Below, in pieces: positions 41,987 through 51,905 of a DNA stretch of 64,000 nucleotides (the stretch's first letter is position 1; each line of letters begins with the position of its first letter). The DNA is from JAMQKA01 sp043951865 (GTDB lineage Bacteria > Bacteroidota > Rhodothermia > Balneolales > Balneolaceae), in the NCBI RefSeq assembly GCF_043951865.1, contig NZ_JBINJF010000011.1, positions 62,001 to 126,000 of the forward strand, in the 5' to 3' direction. Both the position numbers and the translations under genes were made by a program. The notes beneath the pieces are model-generated. The model was not told where the DNA came from and did no database searches. It saw nothing but the letters and a program-made list of their open reading frames with translations.

Positions 41987-43576
41987 ATGACCAAACAGCA
42001 CCTGGATTTATCAAAGCACGATATTGCCGTACCAAATATAATCAGGAATGCAGTACCAGCCCGGTTTTACGAGGAGGCGATTCGGCACGACAGTGGATCG
42101 GCTATCACCGATGAAGGGGCGCTGGTGGTCCGTTCGGGAAAGCGCACGGGGCGGAGCCCGGCCGACAAGCGGGTGGTGGCCGTAGATGAGTTTGAAGACG
42201 AGATCTGGTGGGGAGATGTAAATATTCCTCTTGACGAGCATACGTTTAATATTAACCGCCAGCGGGCGACCGACTACCTTAATACCCGGGAACGGCTCTA
42301 TGTGGTGGACGGGTTCGCGGGATGGGCTCCCGACTACCGGCTCAAAGTCCGGATTATTGCCGGGCGCGCCTATCACGGGTTGTTTATGAACAATATGCTT
42401 ATTCGTCCCACTGAAAAAGAACTTGCCCATTTCGGGGAGCCCGATTTTGTGGTGTATAACGCCGGTAAATTTCCCGCCAACCGGTTCACCGAGGGGATGA
42501 CCTCGGATGCCAGCGTGGACGTCAACTTCAAAACAGGGGAGATGATAATCCTGGGCACCGAGTATGCCGGGGAGATGAAGAAGGGAATTTTTACGGTTAT
42601 GCACTACCTGATGCCCAGGAAAAACGTGCTCTCCATGCACTGTTCCGCCAATGAAGGGGCCTCCGGGGACGTGGCGCTCTTTTTTGGTCTTTCCGGAACC
42701 GGTAAAACCACGCTTTCAGCTGACAGCAGCCGCAGGCTCATTGGTGATGATGAGCACTGCTGGAGCGAGGAGGGAGTGTTCAACATAGAGGGGGGATGCT
42801 ACGCCAAGACGGTCAACCTCTCGAAGGAGAAGGAGCCTGAGATATACGATGCCATCAGGTTTGGGACCGTGCTTGAGAACGTGGGATATGACCCTGAAAC
42901 GCGCGAGGTGGATTTTGACGACACCAGCATCACGCAAAACACGCGGGCCTCGTATCCGATCGAATATATACAAAATGCCAAAATCCCCTGCACCGGTGGT
43001 CACCCCGAGAATATTATATTCCTGGCCTATGATGCGTTCGGCGTGCTTCCTCCCGTAAGCAAGCTGACCGCAGAACAGGCGATGTATCACTTCATCAGCG
43101 GGTATACTGCAAAGGTCGCCGGCACGGAAATGGGCGTAACCGAGCCGGAAGCTACCTTCTCTGCCTGTTTTGGAGCAGCCTTCCTGGCGTGGCCACCGAG
43201 CAAGTATGCAGAAATGCTGGCAGATAAGATGCGAACCCACAACTCAAGCGCCTGGCTGGTCAATACCGGGCTGACCGGCGGACCGCATGGAGAGGGCCAC
43301 CGCATTGACCTTAAACATACACGTGCTATTGTTGATGCTATCCATGGGGGCGAGCTGGAACGGGTTCCGACTACCAGTGACGAGGTGTTTGGTTTTGAGA
43401 TTCCCACCCAGTGCCCAAATGTGCCCGCAGCAATTCTTCAGCCGCGAGACACCTGGGATGATCCGGCTGCTTATGATAAACAGGCTCGAAAACTGGGCCA
43501 ACTGTTCAAGAATAATTTTGGGCAATACCGGGACTCGGCCAGCAGGGAGCTCATGGAAGCGGGCCCGGTAATATAG
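41987..43576 (+). CDS. pckA: Phosphoenolpyruvate carboxykinase (ATP)
   Basis: 529 residues from ATG 41987; the frame is open to an ATG at 41942 that adds 15 residues. ATP-type motifs: GKRTGRSPADKR, LSMHCSANEG, GLSGTGKTTLSAD (P-loop, kinase 1a), ECWSEEGVFNIEGGCYAK-like segment (here EHCWSEEGVFNIEGGCYAKT), and the C-terminal NTGLTGGPHGEGHRI. It converts oxaloacetate to PEP in gluconeogenesis. Converges on the phosphatase-like gene with a family C repeat between. Confidence 0.96.
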   Translation: MTKQHLDLSKHDIAVPNIIRNAVPARFYEEAIRHDSGSAITDEGALVVRSGKRTGRSPADKRVVAVDEFEDEIWWGDVNIPLDEHTFNINRQRATDYLNTRERLYVVDGFAGWAPDYRLKVRIIAGRAYHGLFMNNMLIRPTEKELAHFGEPDFVVYNAGKFPANRFTEGMTSDASVDVNFKTGEMIILGTEYAGEMKKGIFTVMHYLMPRKNVLSMHCSANEGASGDVALFFGLSGTGKTTLSADSSRRLIGDDEHCWSEEGVFNIEGGCYAKTVNLSKEKEPEIYDAIRFGTVLENVGYDPETREVDFDDTSITQNTRASYPIEYIQNAKIPCTGGHPENIIFLAYDAFGVLPPVSKLTAEQAMYHFISGYTAKVAGTEMGVTEPEATFSACFGAAFLAWPPSKYAEMLADKMRTHNSSAWLVNTGLTGGPHGEGHRIDLKHTRAIVDAIHGGELERVPTTSDEVFGFEIPTQCPNVPAAILQPRDTWDDPAAYDKQARKLGQLFKNNFGQYRDSASRELMEAGPVI

Positions 43577-43604
43577 AATGACCGGTCTCTGGCTTTAAAT
43601 CCTG

Positions 43605-43826
43605 GCTAGCCTTGATCTCACCAAGAATTTATTCTTCAGCAAGGCAAAGGGAACATGGCCGTGCAGACGTACCGTCGTCGTACGTTGAGCCGGTGATGTT
43701 CCCATTACGCAGCTGAAGGGCAAATCTCGCAGCGCTTTACACCCTGTCAACCCAAAAGGCGGTAATGTATGATGTAAGATACTGCCTGCCATCAGGTTGC
43801 ATTATTTTTTCATACATTATCGTGAG
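43605..43826 (-). repeat. Dispersed repeat family C, copy 2
   Basis: 222 bp; its reverse complement aligns with 28265-28479. Like copy 1 it fills a convergent gap (pckA / phosphatase gene). It contains a 65-codon open frame (43595-43792 minus), the matching region of copy 1 being broken by frame changes. Confidence 0.85.
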
Positions 43827-43835
43827 CATTAGGAG

Positions 43836-44897
43836 CTATTCCAGGATCGACCGGATCTTATCCACGACAACCGGGGTGTAGAGCTGCTCCTCTGTCTTCA
43901 TTTCACCCGTCTGCTCTATTCCGGCACCGTAAAGTATCAGCCATACCTGGTCGGCTCCTTCAATGTCAGAACCGTGACTTCGCCAGGTATCGACCGGGGT
44001 GGTGCCGCGCCCGTGGTCAGTGGTCAGTATGAACGTGGTCCTGTTTTTGTAATAGGGATTCGACTGGGTATACTCCCACAGCTCCCGAAGAAATGCATCC
44101 GTGCTGTGAGCCGAATTAAGATAGGCATCGTAGTCACCGTCGTGGGCAAAGTCATCGGTTTCTCCATAAGCGATATACACAATATCGGGCTGATTCCGCT
44201 TGATATATTCAAGCGCGTAGTTATGGGTAAACATGTCGAGCCGCACCGATCCCCATGGACTGGGCGTGTGGGGCTGCATGCGGTTTAAAAACCGCTCGAT
44301 CTCAGTAAGGTTTTCGTCCGCGGCTTTCTCAAAACCGGCATTGACCGGCACCCCGCTTCGCTGTTCATTGATGATATAGGGGAATACGTCCCAGCTACCG
44401 AATGCGGCTACACTGCCGCGGTATTCAGCCGACTGGTTCAGCTCTTCCAAAATGGTCACATTCGGGTTGGGAATTTTATTATTGCTGTTAATCCGCTGGT
44501 CGTCAGCCTGCCCTGTCAAGATTTCGTTGTAGCCGGGATAGGAGAACAGCATGGAGTTGGTCAGGTTAACCTTGCTGCCGTACCGACGATTGCCGTGAAT
44601 CTGACCCATTTCCACCACGTTGTTCCATACAAAAGGCATTAGTACACGGCGCCGCGCTTCCGGCGTGGCCCGCCAGTATTTCTTTTTCAGTGACGTGGTG
44701 TCTGAAACGTATTGCGGATGAGTTATCAATTTGGGGTCGGCCCCGGTAAACAGCTCCTGCCAGCGAAGTCCATCTAACGTTATCAGGAAAATCTTCTCCT
44801 GCCCGGAATCCTGTGCATGGACAGGTTGTACCAGTCCTGCGAGTAGTACGATAAGAACTAAAGCCGGGACAGGGGGAAGTGAATTAATATATTTCAT
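43836..44897 (-). CDS. Secreted alkaline-phosphatase/sulfatase-superfamily protein
   Basis: 353 residues with a signal peptide (to about residue 28, VHAQ). First metal Asp in FLITLDGLRWQELF; the region SMLFSYPGYNEILTG matches the nucleophile loop of the type I phosphodiesterase/PglZ-like group; later ligands in YGETDDFAHDGD, TTDHGRG and WRSHGSD. It probably hydrolyses a phosphate or sulfate ester in the periplasm. It lies 84 bp after susD on the same strand, so it may act on the substrate imported by SusC/SusD. Confidence 0.85.
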   Translation of the reverse strand: MKYINSLPPVPALVLIVLLAGLVQPVHAQDSGQEKIFLITLDGLRWQELFTGADPKLITHPQYVSDTTSLKKKYWRATPEARRRVLMPFVWNNVVEMGQIHGNRRYGSKVNLTNSMLFSYPGYNEILTGQADDQRINSNNKIPNPNVTILEELNQSAEYRGSVAAFGSWDVFPYIINEQRSGVPVNAGFEKAADENLTEIERFLNRMQPHTPSPWGSVRLDMFTHNYALEYIKRNQPDIVYIAYGETDDFAHDGDYDAYLNSAHSTDAFLRELWEYTQSNPYYKNRTTFILTTDHGRGTTPVDTWRSHGSDIEGADQVWLILYGAGIEQTGEMKTEEQLYTPVVVDKIRSILE

Positions 44898-44981
44898 TAT
44901 CAGATCTCTTTTATGATATATGATTTAAGTGAGGAATCTTTCACGTTATGGAAATTAGCTTAACGCTCCTAAAATAGCAGC

Positions 44982-46451
44982 TTATTTCAGCCACCACGGG
45001 ACAGCCCGAATGTTGTCGCTGCTGAATTGCCGTTCAATGGCAGCCGATACGTTGGCATTATTATTTTGATATTCGCTTTGCGGGTAGATCCAGCGGGTGG
45101 GCGGGGCGCCGCCGGAGGGCTCCATAAAATAGGGATACCCGGTGCGCAGGTGCTCAAAATACGGGGTCCATCCACCCTGCAGAAAAGATTGCAGGTATTT
45201 TTGCGTGACAATCCGCTCTATTTTCTGTTCGCTGGTTGCGGCATTGTCCAGGGATACCAGGCCGTTTTGCAAGTAAGTGTCTGCCGCCTGGCTTGTCAGA
45301 AATGAGGCATAATTCTCGGCATACGTGTTGTAAAATTCGAAGCTTGCCCGGATGCCGTTTTCGTAATGCGCCTTTGCACTGGCGCCGATCCAGCCCCGTA
45401 CGCTGGCCTCGGCCAGGATAAACTGAAGTTCGGGGTACCCGAGCAATACGTGGGGCTCGTTGGTTGGGTTGGAATAGTACCGGGGATCCACCTTTGAAAT
45501 ATTTCCAGCCGCTGCCTTGTCATCATTATAGCTGTACTGCCCGGTCGGTCTCCCACCCTCATAGGCTGAGAAGTCATCGATTGCGAGTCCCTGTTCCCTG
45601 GCATTTTTAGTTTGGGCGGCATAAATAAAAAGACGGGGATCTTCCCGGTCCTGCAGCCGTTTGATAAAGGTGGAATCCATGTACATGCTGGAACCGTAAT
45701 CGCTGTCGTTAAACTCTCCGTACCGGCTGCCGATCTGGTCGAAAAATTCCAGTTGCCCGTTATCCCCGATCGATTCCATAAGGGGACGGTTTGCATAGAT
45801 ATCGGCAAACCGGCTCACAATGTCGATGGTGCTGCCATCAGTTTTGTTAGAGAGCGTGATCAGCACCTTCAGCCGAAAGGAGTTAATCAGCTTTTTCCAT
45901 TTTGAGGCGTCTCCTCCATAAATGATATCTCCTTCGATGATATCATCGGCATTAAGCAGCTGATCGGCTGTTTGAAGCTCATCCAGGATACCGCTGAAGA
46001 CCTGCTCCTGGAGATCATATTCCGGTGCGTAGACAGCTTCTGATTCCGCTTTGAGTGCGTCGGAATAGGGGATATCTCCAAACCGGAGGGTTAAATTGTA
46101 GAAGTAATAGGCGCGAAAAAATCTTCCCAGGGCTTCATAGGCCGGCTTTTGCGTCCGGTTGGCCTCTTCTATCATCTTGGTGATATTTCGCAGCCGGTCA
46201 TAATCATCAAAGTTACCCCGCCCCCACTTGTAATACTGGATCTCATTTTCCACTGCTGTACTTACAATCATGCGGCTGGCATACTGCGGGTTTTTGCCGG
46301 CGACCTGAAATGCATCGGAGGCTATCTGGGTGAGCAGCAATTGAGGCGGAGCCTGGGATACGTTGTTGGGATTTTCCCCTACCACGCTTAAGTCGGTGCA
46401 GGCGGTGAGCAGCAGGTTCAGTGATAAAACGATTAACAGAATATGTTTCAT
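44982..46451 (-). CDS. SusD/RagB-family outer-membrane lipoprotein
   Basis: 489 residues from ATG 46451, chosen for the lipoprotein signal (MKHILLIVLSLNLLLTAC, Cys 18); the upstream frame runs through a repeat. The SusD-like_2 group is suggested by NPNNVSQAPPQLLLTQIASDAF near the N-terminus and TGYPYFMEPSGGAPPTRWIYPQSEY at the end. It binds glycan or peptide substrate at the surface for the SusC partner upstream. A family A repeat fills the susC-susD gap. Confidence 0.92.
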   Translation of the reverse strand: MKHILLIVLSLNLLLTACTDLSVVGENPNNVSQAPPQLLLTQIASDAFQVAGKNPQYASRMIVSTAVENEIQYYKWGRGNFDDYDRLRNITKMIEEANRTQKPAYEALGRFFRAYYFYNLTLRFGDIPYSDALKAESEAVYAPEYDLQEQVFSGILDELQTADQLLNADDIIEGDIIYGGDASKWKKLINSFRLKVLITLSNKTDGSTIDIVSRFADIYANRPLMESIGDNGQLEFFDQIGSRYGEFNDSDYGSSMYMDSTFIKRLQDREDPRLFIYAAQTKNAREQGLAIDDFSAYEGGRPTGQYSYNDDKAAAGNISKVDPRYYSNPTNEPHVLLGYPELQFILAEASVRGWIGASAKAHYENGIRASFEFYNTYAENYASFLTSQAADTYLQNGLVSLDNAATSEQKIERIVTQKYLQSFLQGGWTPYFEHLRTGYPYFMEPSGGAPPTRWIYPQSEYQNNNANVSAAIERQFSSDNIRAVPWWLK

Positions 46452-46495
46452 TGTCTTGCAAGGTTTAACTGTTGTGATATACGATATTATTATTG

Positions 46496-46633
46496 GAGGT
46501 TTTTTGTAAAACCGTTGTGTTGCCCAATTCCTGCATTTTTGCACATTCGAAATTCTCACTTCTGTAGTATACGCTGCGGCTTCGAATTCAATCAGGGATT
46601 GAGCTTGGAGAAAACTCCTGGTTTTGAGACCTC
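46496..46633 (+). repeat. Dispersed repeat family A, full copy 2
   Basis: About 138 bp, from GGAGGTTTTTTGTAAAACCG to CTCCTGGTTTTGAGACCTC. It sits between susC and susD, whose gap is otherwise only about 45 bp. It aligns with 51246-51384 in the same orientation. Confidence 0.75.
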
Positions 46634-46635
46634 TG

Positions 46636-49600
46636 TTATATGGATAGATCAACTTTCAGTCCGATATAGCGGGTGGAGGGATCCTGCAGGTCGTTATCAT
46701 TTCCAAAATCGGGATCTATAATTTTGGCTGACTTCAGGATCGCCAGGTTGTAGCCGAATGCGGTAACGCTGGCATTTTCGATACCGGTGTTTGCAAACAG
46801 TCCGCTGATGTTGTATGAAAGAGAAAGACTGCGCAGCTTGATAAAACTGCGGTCAAAAATATTGGCAAATTTTTCACTTTCATCCTGGGTCACCCCGGCC
46901 CGGTATGGATAGTTTTGGGCCCATTGCTGCCAGCCTACCGCAGTGGTGTTTTCTTTATATTCCCGTGTATCGTTGATTACATTCCCGTTGGCATCGCGGA
47001 TCAGCTCGCCGTTTGTTACATTCACCCCTTCCGGAACGTACACCGGGTGACCCGCCGCATATTCTTCATCTCTCCAGGTTACCGATTCCGGATGTTTGCC
47101 GCCCCACCACATCTTTTCTACGGTAAGCGAGCGCATGAGTCCGCCAACGGCACCATCTACGCCGAGGCTCAGCGACCATTTATTGTGACGGAAGGAGTTC
47201 TGCAGCCCAAATCGCCAGTCGGGATTTCGGTGCCCTTTCAACTGGGGATAGGGATCCTGCGTGGGCAGTCCGGTCTCTTCATCCAGTACAAGTCGTCCGT
47301 CGGCCGACTTGAGCCAGCCGGTGGTGTAGTAGTTGTCGGCCCGTTCACCGACTGAAAGGTTGTTAAAACGCTGCTGCCCATCGTAGATGCTGGTCAGCCG
47401 CCGAACTTGTGTGTACCAGTTTGCCGTAATATCCCAGCCAAATTGCGGGCTGCGAAAAGGAGCGGCATTGACCACAACCTCCCAACCGTTGGTGGTGTAT
47501 TCGTTACCGTTCACCTTGCGGCTGTTAAATCCGGAGGCATTCGAAACCGGCAGGTTAATGATCTGGTTTTTATCCAAAATATTGTAGTAGGTCACCTCAA
47601 AATTGAGACGGTGATCCAAAAGTCCGGCAGAAATACCCAGTTCCGTGGAGATCGACTGCTGGGGTTCTATGTTGGGATTGGCCAGGTTGGAGGGATAGGC
47701 CAGCTGTGGATTTCCGTTAAAATCACCCACTTTTTGATAGTAGGTCTCAATTTGATAAGGATTGGTAAAATCGGGATCCAGGTCGCTTGATACCTTCGCC
47801 CACGAGGAATAGAATTTCAAAAAATCGATCTCGTCAGGTAGTGTCACAAGGTTTGACGCCATTACGCTCAGTGATGCTGAAGGGTAGAAGTAGGAGTTGT
47901 TGGACTCCGGGAGGGTAGATGACCAATCGTTGCGACCTGACACGTTCAGGTAGAATGCGTCAAAAAGATCAAAATTAGCAGTGGCATACAGGCTGTGGAT
48001 CGACTTTTTGCGGACCAGCGTGGAGGCCAGCACATTTCGCTTGGTGTTGTTCAGGCTGTATACGCCGGGCACAATCAGGCCGTCGGTAGAATTATAATAT
48101 TCTTCAAACTCCTGGTACACCACGTTTCCCCCGCCGGTTATGTCGATATCCAAAAATGGGGTCACGGTCTGTTGGTAACTGGCGCGAAGGTCGTTGTCAG
48201 CCAGGAGCTCTGCCGTATTCCACGTTTTGTAAAAGCCATCGCGCGGATCGCCGTACCGCAGGTATGATTTGGGGCGTTCCTGGTCTTCAAATCGGTCTTT
48301 TTGGTTCACAGCGGATCTTCCCTGGATGCTCAGATTCTCGGTAATGTCCCATTCGAGGCGAAGCTGGCCGCGATACACGTTTGAATCATACTCCTGGTTG
48401 CGATTGTACGCCCCGAAATAGGGATTATTGTACCATGCGTAGTTCCAGTTGGCCTGGGTATAACCCTCTTGACCCGGCACCCACAGATGGTTCTCCAGAT
48501 CCTGCGGGTTTACATCGGTACCCTGCCAGATCAGGAGGGTGTAGATATGGTTGTTCGGACCGTATCCATACGCCGGGTAGTTTGGGGAATAGACCTTGTT
48601 ATAAGAAAGTTTGCTCTCGAGGGTAATATTTTGACTCAGTTCAAAAGTGGAGGCAAAGCTAAGACCGCCCCTGTTCAGCCCGGTATTGGGGACTTGTCCC
48701 TGCTGGTAGGTATAATTTCCGGAAAACCGGTATTGACTTTTATCACCTCCAAAAGCGATGGAAAAATCGGTACTGGGAATGATCCCCGGGCGCATAAATG
48801 ACTTGAGATTGTCGTGAGACTCCCATGCGATGGGAACCCGCTCATATCGCGACTTGTCATCATACTTCGTACCCTCTACCGTTCCCCACCAGGGAATCGT
48901 CTCACCGGTCTGGGTGTCGAGAATCGGGCTGTTCCACTGTGGTATTTTAACTCCCTCCTCAAATTTTGGTCCCCATATCATATCGCCGTCAGCAACTCCG
49001 CCGCCATTTCCGTCCCAGAATTCGTAATTCCCATTGGAACCGTTGCCGTACTGGTCCTGGTATTCCGGAAATACGGTATAGCCCGCTGATACCATGGCGC
49101 TGGTTGTGAGGTCGATTTTCAAACCCTGTGTACTGGCATCTTTTGTGGTAATAAGGATAGCTCCATCTTTGCCCCGGGCCCCGTAGAGGGCAGAGGCGGC
49201 TGTACCCTTCAATACGTTGATCTCCTTAATGTCACTTTTGGAGATATCAAACAGGTCCGATTTTATCGGAACGCCATCCAGTACGATAAGGGGCTCTTTG
49301 CCACGCAGGCTAAATTGTGCCTCCTAGAACATGCCGGTTGGGTTGGCTACCGATAGCCCCGCCACCTTGCCCGTGAATAAGTTTCCCAGGTTTTGTGCGC
49401 TCGTGTTGGTGATCGATTCAGTGTTAATTTGTTGGGTAGAGTAGCCAATTTTTTCTTTCACCTGGGATAGGCCAAGAGCCGTTACCACAACCTGTCCTAT
49501 TTCGGTACTGGACTCATGGAGGGTAACGTCCAGCACCGTCGTTTGTTCAAGAACCGGGATCATCCTGGTTTCATACCCGATAAATGAAAATACCAGCGTA

Positions 49601-49800
49601 TCACCCGGTTGAACCGTCAGGCTGTAGTTGCCATCGGCATCAGTAGACGTGCCGTTGGCAGTTCCCTTTTTGATGATGTTCACCCCCGGCAGGGAGCGAG
49701 CAGTTGCATCAGTTACCGTACCGGATAACTGAAACTCTTGAGCGTGAGCTCCCGCTGTAAAGGAGAGAAAGAGTAAGCATGAAAGCAGATATTTTTTCAT
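46636..49800 (-). pseudogene. SusC/RagA TonB-dependent receptor interrupted by an in-frame TAG
   Basis: One frame of 1054 codons broken only by TAG at 49324-49326 (codon 159). The first piece has a signal peptide (MKKYLLSCLLFLSFTAGAHA), a CarboxypepD-like domain (FQLSGTVTDATARSLPGV) and the plug start ending NPTGMF. The second resumes with EAQFSLRGKEPLIVLDGVP, ALYGARGKDGAILITTK and the 22-strand barrel to the C-terminus. Family members read a codon such as Gln at this place, so CAG to TAG is the simplest explanation. It could be a true null, a polymorphism or a sequencing error. TAG is a normal stop in other genes here (for example the kinase at 2180). Confidence 0.85.
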
Positions 49801-50183
49801 AACACAATGTCCTGTATCGTTAACTATTTAAAAGAATGATGTTTGAATGTTGGAAATGATTTAATGGGAACAGCTAATGCTGCAAGCTTCACGGGAGAAG
49901 GTAGGAGAGCGGATTTAAAAAACTATTGTTGCAGGATTATGCTTCTATAAAGAGATTTGTGTACTGACAGGAAAAAAATTAGCAATTTGTTAATAATGGA
50001 AGGGCGGGAATAGTTAGCCTGTATTCTTCACGAGAATTAAGCTGCATGCCTTGTAGTATTCTGATGCAACGTGAGTTACCTGGATATTTAATACCCAGCA
50101 TGCTGTCACAGGGCAGCAAACTTCGAAATGGTATCGTCTTCTGCGTTGTGGATGAAAATCAGGAACAAAAGATACGATGCTAT
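49801..50183. other. Upstream region of susC with a family D repeat
   Basis: 383 bp between susC and the WYL regulator. 50018-50162 matches the left half of the MITE-like element at 40562 (CCTGTATTCTTCACGAG start; CTGCGTTGTGGATGAAAATC end). No ECF sigma or anti-sigma gene, the usual SusC regulators, is present. Confidence 0.55.
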
Positions 50184-51131
50184 TTACCTGGTACTGTCAA
50201 TCATATTATTTAGTAAATCTATTCTTTTTTCTATGAGATTTTCAGGATACACCACTTTTATATTGTTTCCAAATTGCAACAACCAGCTATTTATAAATTC
50301 CAGGTTATCGAAATTAAATTCTAACCTAAATAAATTAGGTTTTATTTCTTTTTGCCTAATAATCTTTGTCGGTAAATTGCTTTTAAAGCGGCGTAAAACC
50401 GGTTCGGATACATCTACCTTGATTAAATGAGATTTGCCGCCAAATCGAAAAATTAGGGCCTCTACGTCAATATCGGGTTTTGGAGTAAATGTTTCGTCCA
50501 ATATTTTGACCTGCGACATGCGATCGAGCACAAAATTTCGGAAATCATCTCTTTTGTGGGACCAGCCGATCACATTCCAGTGGTCTCGATAGAAAACCAG
50601 CAGGTAGGGGTCGATTTTCCGCTCAGTTACTTCGCCCGTTGATTTGCTTAAGTACGAAAATTGAAGCTGCTTATTTTCAGAGGTCGCCGTACTTACCAGG
50701 TACCAGTTACCCCCTTCTTTTTTTTCGGGTCCGTAGTTAAGAAATGGATCTACAACCGTGCGTTCTTCCAGCGTCTCCATAAGCGATTTCAGTTCCCCGG
50801 GGAGCACCTCTTTTATTTTAAGCTCAACGCCCCTGGCATCCTCCACCATCGTTTTGTCGACTTGCGACTTCACAAAATTGAGTCCCACCAATATAGTAGC
50901 CAGCTCCCTCGAGGTAAACATCAGCGGGGGAACTTTGTAACCCCGCATTATGCCGTAGCCCTTGTGTTTATCCCAAGTGACCGGCACGTTCATCTCTGAC
51001 AGGCTGTTAAAATCCCGAAAAACCGTGCGCCTGCTGACATTAAATTTTTCGGCTATATCATTGACGGTCAGTCGCTTGGTGGATTGCTGAAGCATTAATA
51101 TCAGCTTCATGCGGCGTTCATTGCTATTCAT
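50184..51131 (-). CDS. WYL-domain transcriptional regulator
   Basis: 315 residues. HTH_11 winged helix at the N-terminus (RMKLILMLQQSTKRLTVNDI, FNVSRRTVFRDFNSL), then a WYL domain (about 140-235, with YLLVFYRDHWNVIGWSH) and a C-terminal WCX segment. WYL domains bind nucleic acid or nucleotide ligands and control stress or defence genes. It sits upstream of the susC locus on the same strand but is separated by about 380 bp, so a link is uncertain. Confidence 0.9.
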   Translation of the reverse strand: MNSNERRMKLILMLQQSTKRLTVNDIAEKFNVSRRTVFRDFNSLSEMNVPVTWDKHKGYGIMRGYKVPPLMFTSRELATILVGLNFVKSQVDKTMVEDARGVELKIKEVLPGELKSLMETLEERTVVDPFLNYGPEKKEGGNWYLVSTATSENKQLQFSYLSKSTGEVTERKIDPYLLVFYRDHWNVIGWSHKRDDFRNFVLDRMSQVKILDETFTPKPDIDVEALIFRFGGKSHLIKVDVSEPVLRRFKSNLPTKIIRQKEIKPNLFRLEFNFDNLEFINSWLLQFGNNIKVVYPENLIEKRIDLLNNMIDSTR

Positions 51132-51905
51132 GCTGTGGATTTAAAATGTTTATTAATTAGATATAAAAAACGGTTTTCTCAGGATCCCTGCAAAGAAGGT
51201 ACTGCTGGTGAATTGTCTGGCTGAAGCGTGATAGGAGACAAGTAGAGGGCTTTGCAAAACCGTTGTTTTGCTCAATTCCGGCATTTTGGGGGGGGCTAAA
51301 TCCTCATTTATAATGATATAAACTGCGGTTTCAAATCCGCTCAGGCTTTAGCCTTGAACAAAACTCCTGGTTTTTCAAAGCCTCAAGTAAACAATGCATT
51401 TTGCCAGGTATGCCATGGTAGCATTAATAAATTAATTGGAGATCATGTTACTGTTGAATAAGCCTCGTTAACGTATCCTGCATGTTTTCCAGTTGCAATG
51501 TTAAGTTGACCTTGAACGGTAAAGCTATTCGATGAAGATTGTAACTTTTGAGTTAAAGGTAACAGGTTTTATCAATCTCTCTAAGAGCGCGACATATTGG
51601 TTTCCGGTGGTTATAACAGGATTGAAAGTGTTAAAATAAACTAAATAGGGCCTTCCCCAGGCAGATGCTAACTCATGACCTGCCAGCAACTTGCAAGTCT
51701 AAATGGGTTATTAAATACAAGGTTTTTCCGCTAATTCCTCCAATTCATTGCATTTAATATGGTGAACACTCCCTGGACCGTGAACAAAACTACCATATAT
51801 AACCAATGAAACTGGAGTACGACTCCCTCGGAATAAGGAATTCAGGATTTTGCAACAGCCCTATTAGTGTACAAGCAAAGGGTCTTGTAGCCAAAGCAAA
51901 CATGA
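51132..51905. other. Long non-coding gap with family A repeat
   Basis: 774 bp without a supportable gene. It holds a full family A copy (51246-51384). From about 51720 to 51870 a weaker resemblance to family A ends (GTGAACAAAACTACC, GGATTTTGCAACAGCCC) suggests a decayed copy. Confidence 0.5.
51246..51384 (+). repeat. Dispersed repeat family A, full copy 3
   Basis: 139 bp with inverted ends GGCTTTGCAAAACC and GGTTTTTCAAAGCC. It is the clearest copy and defines the family. Confidence 0.82.

Noticed and set aside
49324..49326. TAG in susC as a recoded sense codon
   Set aside because: TAG ends other clear genes here, for example the kinase at 3509-3511 and adk, and no recoding signal was seen.
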